A stretch of DNA of 43,551 bases from Opitutia bacterium (GTDB lineage Bacteria > Verrucomicrobiota > Verrucomicrobiia > Opitutales > UBA953). Below are positions 1 to 7,995 of this stretch, piece by piece. Below the pieces are notes generated by a model. That model saw only the letters and a program-made list of their open reading frames with translations, was not told the DNA's origin and ran no database searches. The translations under genes and the position numbers were made by a program. The stretch spans positions 1 through 43,551 of the forward strand of contig CANCLQ010000008.1 of NCBI GenBank assembly GCA_947378845.1, given 5' to 3'. Every line of letters begins with the position of its first letter. Position 1 is the stretch's first letter.

Positions 1-326
1 AGGTCGGGACGATGGAGTCCGAAAAAGATTGGGGACCAGATGGCGTTGAGTCCGAGCATGCTAAAGAAATAAATCTTCGCATTGCGACCGGAGTGCGTGG
101 ACGAGTTCCAATTGAGCCACATAGAGACCGACATTAAAAGATACAGGACGGTCCAGACTGGGCCGAAGATGTAGTTGGGCGGATTGAAGGTCGGCTTATT
201 GAGAGTGCTATACCAGCCTTTGATTTCGGGCAGCGTTGCCCATGAATCGAAGAGTCCGATAAAGATAGTGAGTGAAATAAGGAAACCTAAGGTCGAAAGA
301 CCCCCGCGCTTAGTGGATGCTTTCAT
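1..326 (-). CDS. tspO: TspO/MBR family membrane protein (3' end cut by the window edge)
   Basis: The minus strand reads from an ATG at 324-326 to the window edge, giving about 108 residues with the stop outside. TspO/MBR proteins are five-helix membrane proteins that bind tetrapyrroles and other hydrophobic ligands. The family signature is clear near residues 36-57: a WYxxL segment, then NKPTFNPPNYIFGPVWT and LYLLMSVSMW. The first 25 residues form a hydrophobic helix, as expected for the first membrane span. The gene is divergent from dapL, with about 95 bases between the two starts, so both promoters should lie there. No Shine-Dalgarno sequence is visible. The family call is firm; the ligand is unknown. 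Confidence 0.9.
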   Translation of the reverse strand, partial: MKASTKRGGLSTLGFLISLTIFIGLFDSWATLPEIKGWYSTLNKPTFNPPNYIFGPVWTVLYLLMSVSMWLNWNSSTHSGRNAKIYFFSMLGLNAIWSPIFFGLHRPD

Positions 327-421
327 TGGTACAGTCTGTGCCGAAATGAGGACATCGCAAGGTCAACCGTGATGACCGCTTGCCATCGGCAGAAATGTCG
401 CTCTTTTCGTCTATTATTCCT

Positions 422-1666
422 ATGTCCGAGTCTTATATCCAGCAACTCTTCGCCGAACGAATTGGCGGAGTTAATTACGGCAAGTCGACCGCCATCTATA
501 AGTTTGAGAAAATCAAACGTGCGAAAGCCGCAGCGAAAAAAGCGAAGCCCGACGTGGCGTTGATCGACCTCGGAGTCGGCGAGCCCGACGAGATGGCTTT
601 CCCTCAGGTCGTGAAGGCCTTGCAGGTTGAGGCCGCAAAGCCCGAGAATCGTGGTTACGCTGATAATGGCGGTCCAGAGTTTCGTCAGGCTGCAGCTCGC
701 TATTTAAAGAATCTATTCAATGTCACGGTGGATGCGGAGACCGAAGTTCTCCACTCAATCGGATCTAAGGCAGCGCTATCAATCATGCCCGCCTGTTTCA
801 TTAATCCGGGCGACTATGTTTTAATGACCGTTCCTGGTTATCCAGTATTTGGCACACACGCCAAGTACTACGGCGGCTTGGTGCATAACCTTCGCCTGAC
901 TGCGGAAAATAATTTCCTGCCCGATTTAAAATCTATTCCCGCAGATATTTTAGCGAAAGCAAAAGTCTTGGTTCTGAATTATCCGAATAACCCAACCGGC
1001 GCCTGTGCGACGTTGAAGTTCTTTGAAGAAGTCGTGGCCTTCGCGAAGAAGCATAACCTCGTCGTAATCCAAGACGCGGCATATGGTTCGCTGCACTTTG
1101 GTGCTGAGCAGGTTTCAATTTTACAAGTGCCCGGCGCAAAGGATGTCGCGGTTGAATTACATTCGCTCTCCAAGAGTCACAACATGACCGGCTGGCGAAT
1201 TGGTTTCGTCGCAGGTAATGCCTTGCTTGTGCGCGCTTATGGTGACGTGAAAGATAATTCTGACTCTGGTCAGTTCCTGGGTATTCAAAAAGCAGGCGGC
1301 GCAGGATTGGATGATGTTTCGATTCCGCGTGCAATTGCTGCGAAGTATTCTCGTCGTATGGATAAACTGGTTGGCGTTCTCGCGAAGCTCGGCTTCCAGG
1401 TGCGCAAACCCGGTGCTGGATTCTTCTTATACATGCCTGCACCTAAATCTGCCACCGGTCCAAGCGGCGTGGTGAATTTTGATTCGGGTGAAGCCTTCTC
1501 GCAGTGGATGATCACGGAGCATTTAATTTCTACTGTGCCGTGGGATGATTGCGGCGCGTTCGTTCGTTTCTCAGTGACGTTTGTTTCTGAGAAAGGTGAA
1601 GCGGGCGAGGCCGAGGTTATCGCTGAAGTGGAGCGTCGTTTGTCCGCTTGGAAATTCAGTTTTTAA
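422..1666 (+). CDS. dapL: LL-diaminopimelate aminotransferase
   Basis: This PLP enzyme converts tetrahydrodipicolinate and glutamate directly to LL-diaminopimelate, bypassing the succinylase or acetylase steps of lysine and peptidoglycan-precursor synthesis. The 414-residue protein has the fold-type I landmarks: the NYPNNPTGA segment, and SLSKSHNMTGWR, where Lys251 should form the Schiff base with PLP. The N-terminus (QQLFAERIGG) and overall length fit the DapL family. The ATG at 422 is chosen because family similarity begins there; in-frame ATGs at 380 and 395 add only an unlike tail. No ribosome binding site is visible. DapL is a known route in Verrucomicrobiota, plants and Chlamydiae. It is transcribed away from tspO. 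Confidence 0.93.
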   Translation: MSESYIQQLFAERIGGVNYGKSTAIYKFEKIKRAKAAAKKAKPDVALIDLGVGEPDEMAFPQVVKALQVEAAKPENRGYADNGGPEFRQAAARYLKNLFNVTVDAETEVLHSIGSKAALSIMPACFINPGDYVLMTVPGYPVFGTHAKYYGGLVHNLRLTAENNFLPDLKSIPADILAKAKVLVLNYPNNPTGACATLKFFEEVVAFAKKHNLVVIQDAAYGSLHFGAEQVSILQVPGAKDVAVELHSLSKSHNMTGWRIGFVAGNALLVRAYGDVKDNSDSGQFLGIQKAGGAGLDDVSIPRAIAAKYSRRMDKLVGVLAKLGFQVRKPGAGFFLYMPAPKSATGPSGVVNFDSGEAFSQWMITEHLISTVPWDDCGAFVRFSVTFVSEKGEAGEAEVIAEVERRLSAWKFSF

Positions 1667-1674
1667 GGCGATTT

Positions 1675-1706
1675 CCCTCTGTTCTGTCGGATTGACAGGG
1701 CAGGGG
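1675..1706 (+). terminator. Possible terminator hairpin after dapL
   Basis: The arms 1675-1688 and 1694-1706 pair along their whole length with one bulged C and several G-T pairs, around the loop GGATT. What follows is only moderately T-rich (GACTTTGTCCTTCTT), so this is a weak intrinsic terminator. Its 3' arm overlaps a TTGACA at 1692-1697 that may be the -35 box of tRNA-Phe. Confidence 0.35.
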
Positions 1707-1736
1707 GACTTTGTCCTTCTTAACACCTAGTTTATT

Positions 1737-1812
1737 GGCCTGATAGCTCAGTTGGTAGAGCAGACGCCTGAAGAGCGTCGTGTCGTTGGTTCGATTCCGA
1801 CTCAGGCCACCA
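1737..1812 (+). tRNA. tRNA-Phe (anticodon GAA), CCA encoded
   Basis: A complete cloverleaf is visible. The acceptor arms GGCCTGA and TCAGGCC pair. The anticodon arm is GACGC-CTGAAGA-GCGTC, giving anticodon GAA for Phe, and the T arm contains GGTTCGATTCC. The discriminator base A at 1809 is followed by an encoded CCA (1810-1812). A TTGACA lies 45 bases upstream of the mature 5' end. A strong hairpin terminator follows directly. Confidence 0.97.
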
Positions 1813-1819
1813 TTTTAAG

Positions 1820-1857
1820 CGGTCCGCCTTATTTTATAAGGTGGGCCGTTTTATTTA
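1820..1857 (+). terminator. Intrinsic terminator of tRNA-Phe
   Basis: A 13-bp stem, unbroken apart from G-T pairs, runs from 1820-1832 to 1836-1848 with the loop TTT. It is followed by TTTTATTT. It sits between tRNA-Phe and the convergent gene whose stop codon is at 1855-1857. Confidence 0.75.
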
Positions 1858-2607
1858 ACGATTAAACAGGAGTCGAAAGATCGAGAAGCGCTCACCGTGG
1901 TCGGTAGGCTTAGTTGCAACTTCCTCGTGTCCATAATCCTTGAGCACGAGCAACTTTTCTTCGCTCCGAGTTTTGCTGCCTTTGATTGTAGTTTCAATCC
2001 ATTCGGCTTGGACGACGCCGAAAGGAATTTCTTCGTTTCGCCAGACGTGTCCATTCAGCGTGATGATTTGTTTTTTAACAAATGGTGGGTCGACGATTGT
2101 GGTGGCCGACATTTTATAACGCAGGCAGTCGAATGATGCTTTGGTAGTTTTAATTTTCTCAGCAGTACTTGATTCAGGTGTGACCGTGCTTGTGGTTTCG
2201 TAGCCGGCGGTCCGAGCAAGCGAGCTCACGTCATCGGGCAACATGTGCCATGGTCCTTTTGCGGGATCTGCAAAAAGAATTTCTGCAGCGATATAAAGTA
2301 GTCGGTTCGCGCCGTCGCGGTTAATGTCGGCGGGAACTAAAAAGCGTAGCGGACCTTTTTCGCGCGAGCCCAACCACGCCACAGGTTCAATCGTGAGCCA
2401 GACGTGTAGTTTGCCTTTTACATCGCCTGCGGGCTGAACGGAGAGACGAATCGTGGCAGGCTTTTCTGGCGGACTGGTATCCGTGCGTGCGATTTCATAA
2501 GTCGCCCAAGAGCCAGGCGGGGGAAGTTTTTCTGCAAAAATATTCCATTGAGCGTGGGCCAGTGGACAGAGCGCAAGAAGTGCAATGAAGCCGACCAGTT
2601 TCCGCAT
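1855..2607 (-). CDS. Secreted protein of unknown function
   Basis: This encodes 250 residues starting with a typical signal peptide: MRK, a hydrophobic core (LVGFIALLALCPL) and a likely cleavage after AHA, about residue 19. The mature part is mostly beta-strand-like, rich in Thr and charged residues, with no motif I recognise. An early PPPGSWATYE segment and the alternating pattern would suit a periplasmic beta-sandwich, but that is an inference. It stands alone on the minus strand, convergent with tRNA-Phe and divergent from the cimA leader. There is no Shine-Dalgarno sequence before the ATG at 2605-2607. I cannot assign a function. Confidence 0.75.
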   Translation of the reverse strand: MRKLVGFIALLALCPLAHAQWNIFAEKLPPPGSWATYEIARTDTSPPEKPATIRLSVQPAGDVKGKLHVWLTIEPVAWLGSREKGPLRFLVPADINRDGANRLLYIAAEILFADPAKGPWHMLPDDVSSLARTAGYETTSTVTPESSTAEKIKTTKASFDCLRYKMSATTIVDPPFVKKQIITLNGHVWRNEEIPFGVVQAEWIETTIKGSKTRSEEKLLVLKDYGHEEVATKPTDHGERFSIFRLLFNR

Positions 2608-2664
2608 GGCTTAATTAAGTGAACAAAACCGCTATTTTGTCGAGCCGACAGGCGTTCAGCACCT

Positions 2665-2694
2665 TTGACTTTGACTCATGCGGGTAAGTAAGTT
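2665..2694 (+). promoter_or_regulatory. Candidate promoter of the cimA leader transcript
   Basis: Two tandem TTGACT boxes occur at 2665-2670 and 2671-2676. With the first as -35 box, TAAGTT at 2689-2694 sits 18 bases away as a -10 box. Transcription would start near 2701, about ten bases before the leader-peptide ATG. This is inferred from the sequence only. Confidence 0.45.
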
Positions 2695-2711
2695 CGATGC
2701 CTGTAACACCT

Positions 2712-2795
2712 ATGAAATCCCTGGCCCAGTTAACGCAAAGCTTCTCCCGAAGCACTGGCGCTATTATTTCTAAGATTATTATTATCGGGGTTTAA
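2712..2795 (+). CDS. Ile-rich leader peptide upstream of cimA (27 residues)
   Basis: This small reading frame (ATG 2712, TAA 2793-2795) encodes 27 residues. Its last ten are IISKIIIIGV: six isoleucine codons (ATT, ATT, ATT, ATT, ATT, ATC) just before the stop, with Leu at positions 4 and 7 and a final Val. Ile, Val and Leu runs of this kind are the hallmark of ribosome-mediated attenuation in branched-chain amino-acid operons such as ilv and leu of enteric bacteria. The next gene, 87 bases downstream, is citramalate synthase, which starts isoleucine synthesis by the pyruvate route. The stop codon lies in the loop of a hairpin that overlaps the last codons. No SD precedes the ATG, as for most genes here. 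Translation is inferred. Confidence 0.7.
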   Translation: MKSLAQLTQSFSRSTGAIISKIIIIGV

Positions 2796-2833
2796 CCCCG
2801 CTGAACGGTGTGCCTTCGGGCGCTTCCCCGTTC
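2786..2833 (+). promoter_or_regulatory. Attenuator-like hairpins between leader peptide and cimA
   Basis: Hairpin A pairs CGGGG (2786-2790) with CCCCG (2796-2800), with the leader stop codon in its loop. Hairpin B pairs GAACGG (2803-2808) with CCGTTC (2828-2833); inside it GTGCC and GGCGC close a TTCG tetraloop (2815-2818). CGGGG at 2786-2790 could instead pair with the second CCCCG at 2826-2830, which would open hairpin B, so the structures are mutually exclusive. A ribosome stalled on the Ile codons would cover or free the 5' partner. No clear U-run follows, so control could be Rho-dependent or translational rather than intrinsic termination. Confidence 0.5.
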
Positions 2834-2882
2834 CGCGGCTCACGGAGCGGCGACTCACCATTTATTTCACACCACTTTTCCC

Positions 2883-4439
2883 ATGGCCCGTAAAATCGAA
2901 ATCTACGACACCACACTCCGCGACGGATCGCAGGGGCTGGGTATACATTTTTCTGTCGCCGACAAATTGCGGGTGGCGCAAGAGCTCGATCGTTTTGGTG
3001 TAGCTTACATCGAAGGCGGCTGGCCTGGTTCCAATCCAAGAGACATCGAATTCTTTGCTGAAGCTCGAAAACTTAAATTCAAAAAAGCGAAGTTGGCTGC
3101 TTTTGGTTCGACGCGCAAAAAAGGCGTGCGTGCCAGTGAAGATACGCAGGTGCGTGGTTTGTTAGAGGTGAATTCTCCAGTGGTTACGATCTACGGAAAG
3201 ACCTCTGCATTACATGTGCGCGAAGTCTTGCGCTGCACGCCCGAAGAAAATTTGGCGATGATAGCAGACACCGTTGCATTTTTAAAGTCGCACGGCCGGG
3301 AAGTCATTTACGATTGCGAACACGCTATCGATGGTTGGAAAGAAGATCCGGCGTACGCTATCGCATGTTATCGTGCCGCGGCCGAAGCGGGCGCATCACG
3401 CATCGTGCTTTGCGATACCAATGGTGGCTCGTTGCCGCATGAAGTACGGGCGGCTACACTCGCTGCGATGGCGGCTGTTCAAGCATCCATCGGCATACAC
3501 ACGCACGACGACTCGGGTCTCGCGCTAGCGAATGCTTTGGCCTCGCTTGAAGCGGGTGCAGTACAGGTGCAGGGCACGATGAATGGCATTGGCGAGCGCA
3601 CTGGTAATTGCGATTTAACTGCGGTCATACCCGTCGCCCAAATCAAGTGCGGCTGGAGTTGCGTGCCTGAATCTTCTTTACGTCGCTTGACGGCTCTTTC
3701 GCGCTTTATCGATGGTGTCACTAATCAAGCGCCCGATCCTCGTCGCCCTTGGGTTGGCGCGGCTGCATTCGCGCACAAGGGAGGTACACACGTGGATGCG
3801 GTACGAAAGTTTTCGTCCGCCTATGAGCACGTGGACCCCGCATCAGTGGGCAATGCGCGCGATGTTTTAGTCAGCGACCAATCCGGACGGAGTAACCTTT
3901 TATTGAAAGCAACAGAGTTGGGTATCGAGCTGGACAAAGATGCGCCTTCGACGCGTGCAGCTTTAGATGAAGTTAAAAAACTTGAGCACCAAGGTTGGAG
4001 CTTTGAAGACGCTGATGCATCGTTGGCGTTATTATTACGCCGTCACATCGGTAAAGCATCTGCTGCACCATTCTCTGTCGTGAATTACAACGTTTCTGTG
4101 CATGGCGGAGACAAAGACGCTTCATGCGAATCGACCGTGACGGTGAAGATCGGTGCAAAAGAATTTAAGACCGTTGCTGAAGGCGAAGGCCCAGTGCATG
4201 CGCTGGACCAAGCATTGCGTAAAGCGCTGCTCAAAGCATTTCCGAAACTTAAAAAGGTACACTTGGCCGATTATAAAGTGCGTGTTTTAGCCGGCCAGGA
4301 TGGCACTTCGGCTAAGACCCGAGTCGTTGTGCGTTCTAGTGACGGCAAGCGCTCGTGGGGCACGGTAGGAGTTAGCGCTAATCTAGTTGAGGCATCCTTG
4401 CGTGCGATTGTTGATGGTTACGCACACGCTTTGTTGTGA
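2883..4439 (+). CDS. cimA: (R)-citramalate synthase
   Basis: The enzyme condenses acetyl-CoA and pyruvate to (R)-citramalate, the threonine-independent entry into isoleucine synthesis. The 518-residue protein has the HMGL-like catalytic TIM barrel, with YDTTLRDGSQG near the N-terminus, the metal-binding GIHTHDDSG motif and the GTMNGIGERTGNCDL segment. A C-terminal LeuA-type dimerisation and regulatory domain covers roughly the last 130 residues, the usual site of isoleucine feedback. The long insert and overall length fit the CimA rather than the LeuA subfamily. The ATG at 2883 fits the family N-terminus; the frame extends upstream to 2808 but that part overlaps the leader hairpins. No SD is present. 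The Ile-rich leader suggests transcriptional or translational attenuation as a second layer of control. Confidence 0.93.
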   Translation: MARKIEIYDTTLRDGSQGLGIHFSVADKLRVAQELDRFGVAYIEGGWPGSNPRDIEFFAEARKLKFKKAKLAAFGSTRKKGVRASEDTQVRGLLEVNSPVVTIYGKTSALHVREVLRCTPEENLAMIADTVAFLKSHGREVIYDCEHAIDGWKEDPAYAIACYRAAAEAGASRIVLCDTNGGSLPHEVRAATLAAMAAVQASIGIHTHDDSGLALANALASLEAGAVQVQGTMNGIGERTGNCDLTAVIPVAQIKCGWSCVPESSLRRLTALSRFIDGVTNQAPDPRRPWVGAAAFAHKGGTHVDAVRKFSSAYEHVDPASVGNARDVLVSDQSGRSNLLLKATELGIELDKDAPSTRAALDEVKKLEHQGWSFEDADASLALLLRRHIGKASAAPFSVVNYNVSVHGGDKDASCESTVTVKIGAKEFKTVAEGEGPVHALDQALRKALLKAFPKLKKVHLADYKVRVLAGQDGTSAKTRVVVRSSDGKRSWGTVGVSANLVEASLRAIVDGYAHALL

Positions 4440-4491
4440 ACCTTTTTAGATTTGAAGGGTCTTATATCCTCAGTATCGCTTCCCTGAATCT

Positions 4492-5514
4492 ATGCGTATG
4501 CATTTTCTTTCCATTTTCTTGTGCCTAACGCTTGGACTGCAGGCGGCTGAACCTGTCTCGGCAAAGCTCAGCGTTGAAGAGCGCGTGGGTATTCAGGATT
4601 TGGAAACGATTAAATCCATTTCTGAACTTGCAGCACTTAAATCAGATAACTCTAAACAGCTAGCTACCGATGGCGCGCGCGTTGCTGTTCGTCGTTTTAG
4701 TAATTTTAATTTCTTGCCCGAAGGTCGCACTGAAAAGTTAGATATCTATTTGCCGCCTGGCGCATTTAAAAAAGGTCGACCAGCTGTTTTATTTATTCAC
4801 GGGGGAGGATTTAAAACAGGCGACAAAGCGGAGTTCCGTTCCGCGAGCGTAAGTGCCGACCTCGCTCGGGCGGGCTATGTGGTGGCAAGTTGTAATTATA
4901 TTTTGTTTTCCAAGAAAAATCCTGGCGTTTGGCCGCAGAATATCAGCGACTGCCGGAATGCGGTACGATGGATGAGGCAGAATGCGGAAGCTTTGGGTGT
5001 AGACCCTTCGCGAATTGCGGTCGCGGGTGGATCAGCCGGAGGTTATTTAGCACTTATGGTTGGTCTTTCGGAAGATCGTGCGGAATTGGGCGGCGATAAA
5101 GATGCTAAGGTTTCGGCGAAGGTTTCTGCCATCATTGATATGTACGGCGTGACTGATTCTGAGCATCACGGAAAAGACACCTTGGTAAATGCAGGCCCTG
5201 AAGCGGAGCGGTTATTTAGTCCGATAGCCCATGTGAAGGCGGGTAGCCCGCCCGTTTTAATTTTACACGGCTCGGCAGATCCCACGGTGCCATTAAAAGA
5301 GTCGGAGGACCTAGCAAAGGCTATGATCGCAGCAAAGCTCGACCACGAGTTTATCGTGATTAAAGATGCGGTGCATACTTTTGATCTTCACCCAACTGGT
5401 TCAAGTTGGAGTCGGGTTTCTATGTATAATGGGCTTATTAACGAAGGCGCGAACGGCTCGCCTGATGTCGAGTCTGTAACAATTGATTTCCTGCGGCGTA
5501 CAATCGGCCAATAA
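4492..5514 (+). CDS. Secreted alpha/beta-hydrolase (esterase/lipase-like)
   Basis: This 340-residue protein begins with a signal peptide (hydrophobic core FLSIFLCLTLGLQA, cleavage near residue 19). An in-frame ATG at 4498 is an equally good start. The hydrolase fold is clear: the oxyanion-hole motif FIHGGGF, the nucleophile elbow GGSAGGY with Ser181, the acid in HGSADPTVP (Asp263) and the base in DAVHTFDL (His295). The layout matches BD-FAE and acetyl-esterase-like enzymes, which often remove acyl groups from plant or algal polysaccharides. The substrate cannot be read from the sequence. It lies 52 bases after cimA and is probably a separate function despite possible read-through. Confidence 0.85.
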   Translation: MRMHFLSIFLCLTLGLQAAEPVSAKLSVEERVGIQDLETIKSISELAALKSDNSKQLATDGARVAVRRFSNFNFLPEGRTEKLDIYLPPGAFKKGRPAVLFIHGGGFKTGDKAEFRSASVSADLARAGYVVASCNYILFSKKNPGVWPQNISDCRNAVRWMRQNAEALGVDPSRIAVAGGSAGGYLALMVGLSEDRAELGGDKDAKVSAKVSAIIDMYGVTDSEHHGKDTLVNAGPEAERLFSPIAHVKAGSPPVLILHGSADPTVPLKESEDLAKAMIAAKLDHEFIVIKDAVHTFDLHPTGSSWSRVSMYNGLINEGANGSPDVESVTIDFLRRTIGQ

Positions 5515-5583
5515 AATTGGAAGCCATATAGCCATTTACAATTTTGTAACAAAATGAAAGGCTCGGTGTTTACTTTTACAGAC

Positions 5584-6732
5584 ATGCGCAACTTTTTAAG
5601 AGTCACCCTCGCCATTTTCTTTGCCAGTGCGCTGCAGGCAAAAACCTGGGAAGGGCATTCCGGTCCGTGGGGCGAATTAATTATTTCTAGTATGTACTTG
5701 GAGGCGCCTAACTCGGTTATCGATGTTATTCCTAAGCCTAACTCTGTAACGCGCTGGGCATTTCCAGGTAATACAGCGTCAGGAGTAAAATCTATTTTTA
5801 TTAAAGCCGGTCTTCAGGGTGCATTAATCGAAACATTAACTTCGTCGCCCAAGTTGGTCCAAAATGGCAACGACGTCCTGATTTACCCAGAGTTGACGGA
5901 TTTATTGCAGATGAGTGGCGCGGAGAGAGATGCGCTTTACGCCGAGATCGCTAAGTACGAGCAGAATGAACATTACTTCGACCCAGTTTATATTCTTAGC
6001 GGCGACGTTGCGGAGTGGCTTGAAAAATCTAATTTAAGCAAAGAGCAAAAAGATATCGTCGGAAAGTTGGTTTGGCATCGCGGCGAAGCCTTAGTGTTTA
6101 GTGATATCTCGGCCTTGCTCGGCCAGGCCGATTCAAAAGAAGAAATCGAAAATACGATACGCGCGGTGACTCGTAATCGTACCTTATTAGTGAGCCAGAA
6201 GTTTCCGCTTAAGAATATAGATCGAAATACGTTTTTAAATTATTGGTTTTCGAATCAGCCCGAAACACCGCGGATGACTTTCATTAAGGCGATTTCCAAT
6301 GAGACCACCCTTAATGACTCGGTGGACGTTCTCCATTACTTGCCGGTTATCATGCGCGAGAAGGCTTACACGTATCCGAGCATCAAGGACGGACTGAAGG
6401 GACGCATGCCAGACTGCCACTGGACTTCCCTTAATTTCTTCAACCTTGTTCCGCGCGAATATTATCGGAATACCAAGCTCGCAGCGATGCAGCTCACGGA
6501 ATCATACGATCCTGTTAGCCCGCCTTATCATTTTGGCGATGTGCTCTGTTATATCGAAAACGGTAACGGACTCCACACCTGCGTTTACATTGCTGACGAC
6601 ATTGTCTTAACGAAGAACGGAGAAAACATTCTGTCTCCCTGGGTTCTGCTCTACATCTCGGATGTTTCTAAAATCTATAAGAGAAGCGCCGCGACAACCA
6701 TTCAGGGTTATCGGTTAAAGAACGCTCGTTAA
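5584..6732 (+). CDS. Secreted protein with possible NlpC/P60-like C-terminal domain
   Basis: The protein has 382 residues from the ATG at 5584, which gives a clean signal peptide (MRNFLRVTLAIFFASALQA); an upstream in-frame ATG at 5554 would spoil it. The middle is alpha-helical and unknown to me. The C-terminal third carries PDCHWTSLNFF with Cys278, then FGDVLCYIE, then GLHTCVYIADDIVLTKNG with His331. A cysteine followed by a GD segment and an H-[ST]-x-x-Y-I block is the general order of NlpC/P60-type cysteine peptidases, but the match is loose. It could act on cell-wall peptides or another amide. It lies between the esterase and tRNA-Arg. The function is unproven. Confidence 0.75.
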   Translation: MRNFLRVTLAIFFASALQAKTWEGHSGPWGELIISSMYLEAPNSVIDVIPKPNSVTRWAFPGNTASGVKSIFIKAGLQGALIETLTSSPKLVQNGNDVLIYPELTDLLQMSGAERDALYAEIAKYEQNEHYFDPVYILSGDVAEWLEKSNLSKEQKDIVGKLVWHRGEALVFSDISALLGQADSKEEIENTIRAVTRNRTLLVSQKFPLKNIDRNTFLNYWFSNQPETPRMTFIKAISNETTLNDSVDVLHYLPVIMREKAYTYPSIKDGLKGRMPDCHWTSLNFFNLVPREYYRNTKLAAMQLTESYDPVSPPYHFGDVLCYIENGNGLHTCVYIADDIVLTKNGENILSPWVLLYISDVSKIYKRSAATTIQGYRLKNAR

Positions 6733-6738
6733 TTAAGC

Positions 6739-6810
6739 TGTCCCCGACAGGAATCGAACCTGTATCCTCGGTTTAGGAAACCAATGTTCTATCCGTTGAA
6801 CTACGGGAAC
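6739..6810 (-). tRNA. tRNA-Arg (anticodon CCT), CCA not encoded
   Basis: On the minus strand the acceptor arms GTTCCCG and CGGGGAC pair. The anticodon arm TTGGT-TTCCTAA-ACCGA gives anticodon CCT for Arg (AGG codons), and the T arm contains GGTTCGATTCC. The base after the acceptor is A (6739), followed by GCT, so the 3' CCA must be added enzymatically. Confidence 0.95.
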
Positions 6811-6891
6811 GCTTGAGAGAAGCGTGCTGATTTTGTGGGGGCTGGGCAAGCCTGCAGGCACCTTTCTTGACATCTGCTAGATGTAGTTAAA

Positions 6892-7947
6892 TTGGTTGTT
6901 GTGAACGCTTTTATTCTTTTAGCTAACACCCCGCTAGCTATTCCCGCATGGGCATGGGTCTTGTTCCTGCTCTTCGTCGCAGGAATGTTGGCACTCGATT
7001 TAGGTGTCTTTAAAAAGGATAAAGAAGAGGCACCGAGTTTTAAGGCCGCCTTAGCTTGGTGTGGCGTATGGGTTTCTTTGGCGGTAGTCTTTGGCTTTCT
7101 TTTGTCGCTCTGGCATGGGCCCGAGACAGCTGAGCTTTTTGCTGCCGGATACTTATTGGAGTTAGCTTTGTCCGTAGATAATTTATTCATCTTCATTCTA
7201 GTTTTTGCACACTTCAGAATCCCTCAGCACTTACAGCACCGAGTTCTATTTTGGGGAATTTTAGGAGCGGTGGTAATGCGGGCTTTATTTATTGTACTCG
7301 GCGTCGCTGCAGTGGATCGCTTCGTCTTCTTGTTACCTATTTTTGGTTTAATCTTAATTTTCACAGGCAGTAAGATGGCTTTCACGCGTGACACCGACGA
7401 GGGCAAGGGCGTCACCGAGGGATTCATGGTGCGAACGATTCGTAGATTTGTTCCCACGACTTCTGAGTTACATGGAAAAGCATTTTGGATTAAAGATCAT
7501 GGCCGCCGTATTTTTACTCCGCTATTCTTAGTTTTGGTAATCATCGAATGCACCGATTTGATTTTCGCGATTGATTCTATTCCCGCAGTTCTCGGTATCC
7601 TACCTTCTGGTATGTCCGTCGAAGAGCGACGATTCATAGCTTTCACATCAAATATTTTTGCAATCATGGGTCTGCGATCGATGTACTTTGCGATTGCGGG
7701 CTTCATGCATTATTTCCGTTTCTTAAAAATCGCCCTGGCGTTCATCCTCGTATTTATTGGTCTTAAGATGATTGCGCCATGGGCAGCGACAATCAGCACG
7801 ACGGAGGGCATGATGCATACATGGTTGCCAGATGCGTTTTACAGCAATGGGGCCGTCCATGTCCCTACGCAGTTCTCGCTCTCGGTCATCGGGATTGCCT
7901 TGGCACTTGCTATCGGTTTCTCCGTGGCCTTTCCCAAGAAGAAATAA
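6892..7947 (+). CDS. TerC/Alx family integral membrane protein
   Basis: TerC-family proteins are inner-membrane proteins linked to tellurite resistance and, for Alx/MeeF-type members, manganese export. The roughly 350-residue protein shows the family pattern of about eight or nine membrane spans, with the motif LELALSVDNLFIFILVF and the second-half counterpart ECTDLIFAIDSIPAVL. Both carry the conserved acidic residues (E, D, N) expected to bind metal inside the membrane. It ends in a short basic tail (PKKK). The start is uncertain: a TTG at 6892 or a GTG at 6901 both precede the first helix. A TTGACA occurs at 6867-6872. No SD is present. It is followed after 48 bases by the MsbA-type exporter. 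Confidence 0.88.
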   Translation: MVVVNAFILLANTPLAIPAWAWVLFLLFVAGMLALDLGVFKKDKEEAPSFKAALAWCGVWVSLAVVFGFLLSLWHGPETAELFAAGYLLELALSVDNLFIFILVFAHFRIPQHLQHRVLFWGILGAVVMRALFIVLGVAAVDRFVFLLPIFGLILIFTGSKMAFTRDTDEGKGVTEGFMVRTIRRFVPTTSELHGKAFWIKDHGRRIFTPLFLVLVIIECTDLIFAIDSIPAVLGILPSGMSVEERRFIAFTSNIFAIMGLRSMYFAIAGFMHYFRFLKIALAFILVFIGLKMIAPWAATISTTEGMMHTWLPDAFYSNGAVHVPTQFSLSVIGIALALAIGFSVAFPKKK

Positions 7948-7995
7948 CCCAGTTTTGGTGTTTCCACTGGAGGCTATCTTCGCCACGCTGACAAC

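Noticed and set aside
933..1442. 169-residue minus-strand frame inside dapL
   Set aside because: It overlaps the catalytic core of dapL and shows no domain or signal; it is a mirror frame.
2600..2882. T-box riboswitch before cimA
   Set aside because: No T-box core sequence (TGGNACCGCG-like) is present; the Ile-rich frame explains the leader better.
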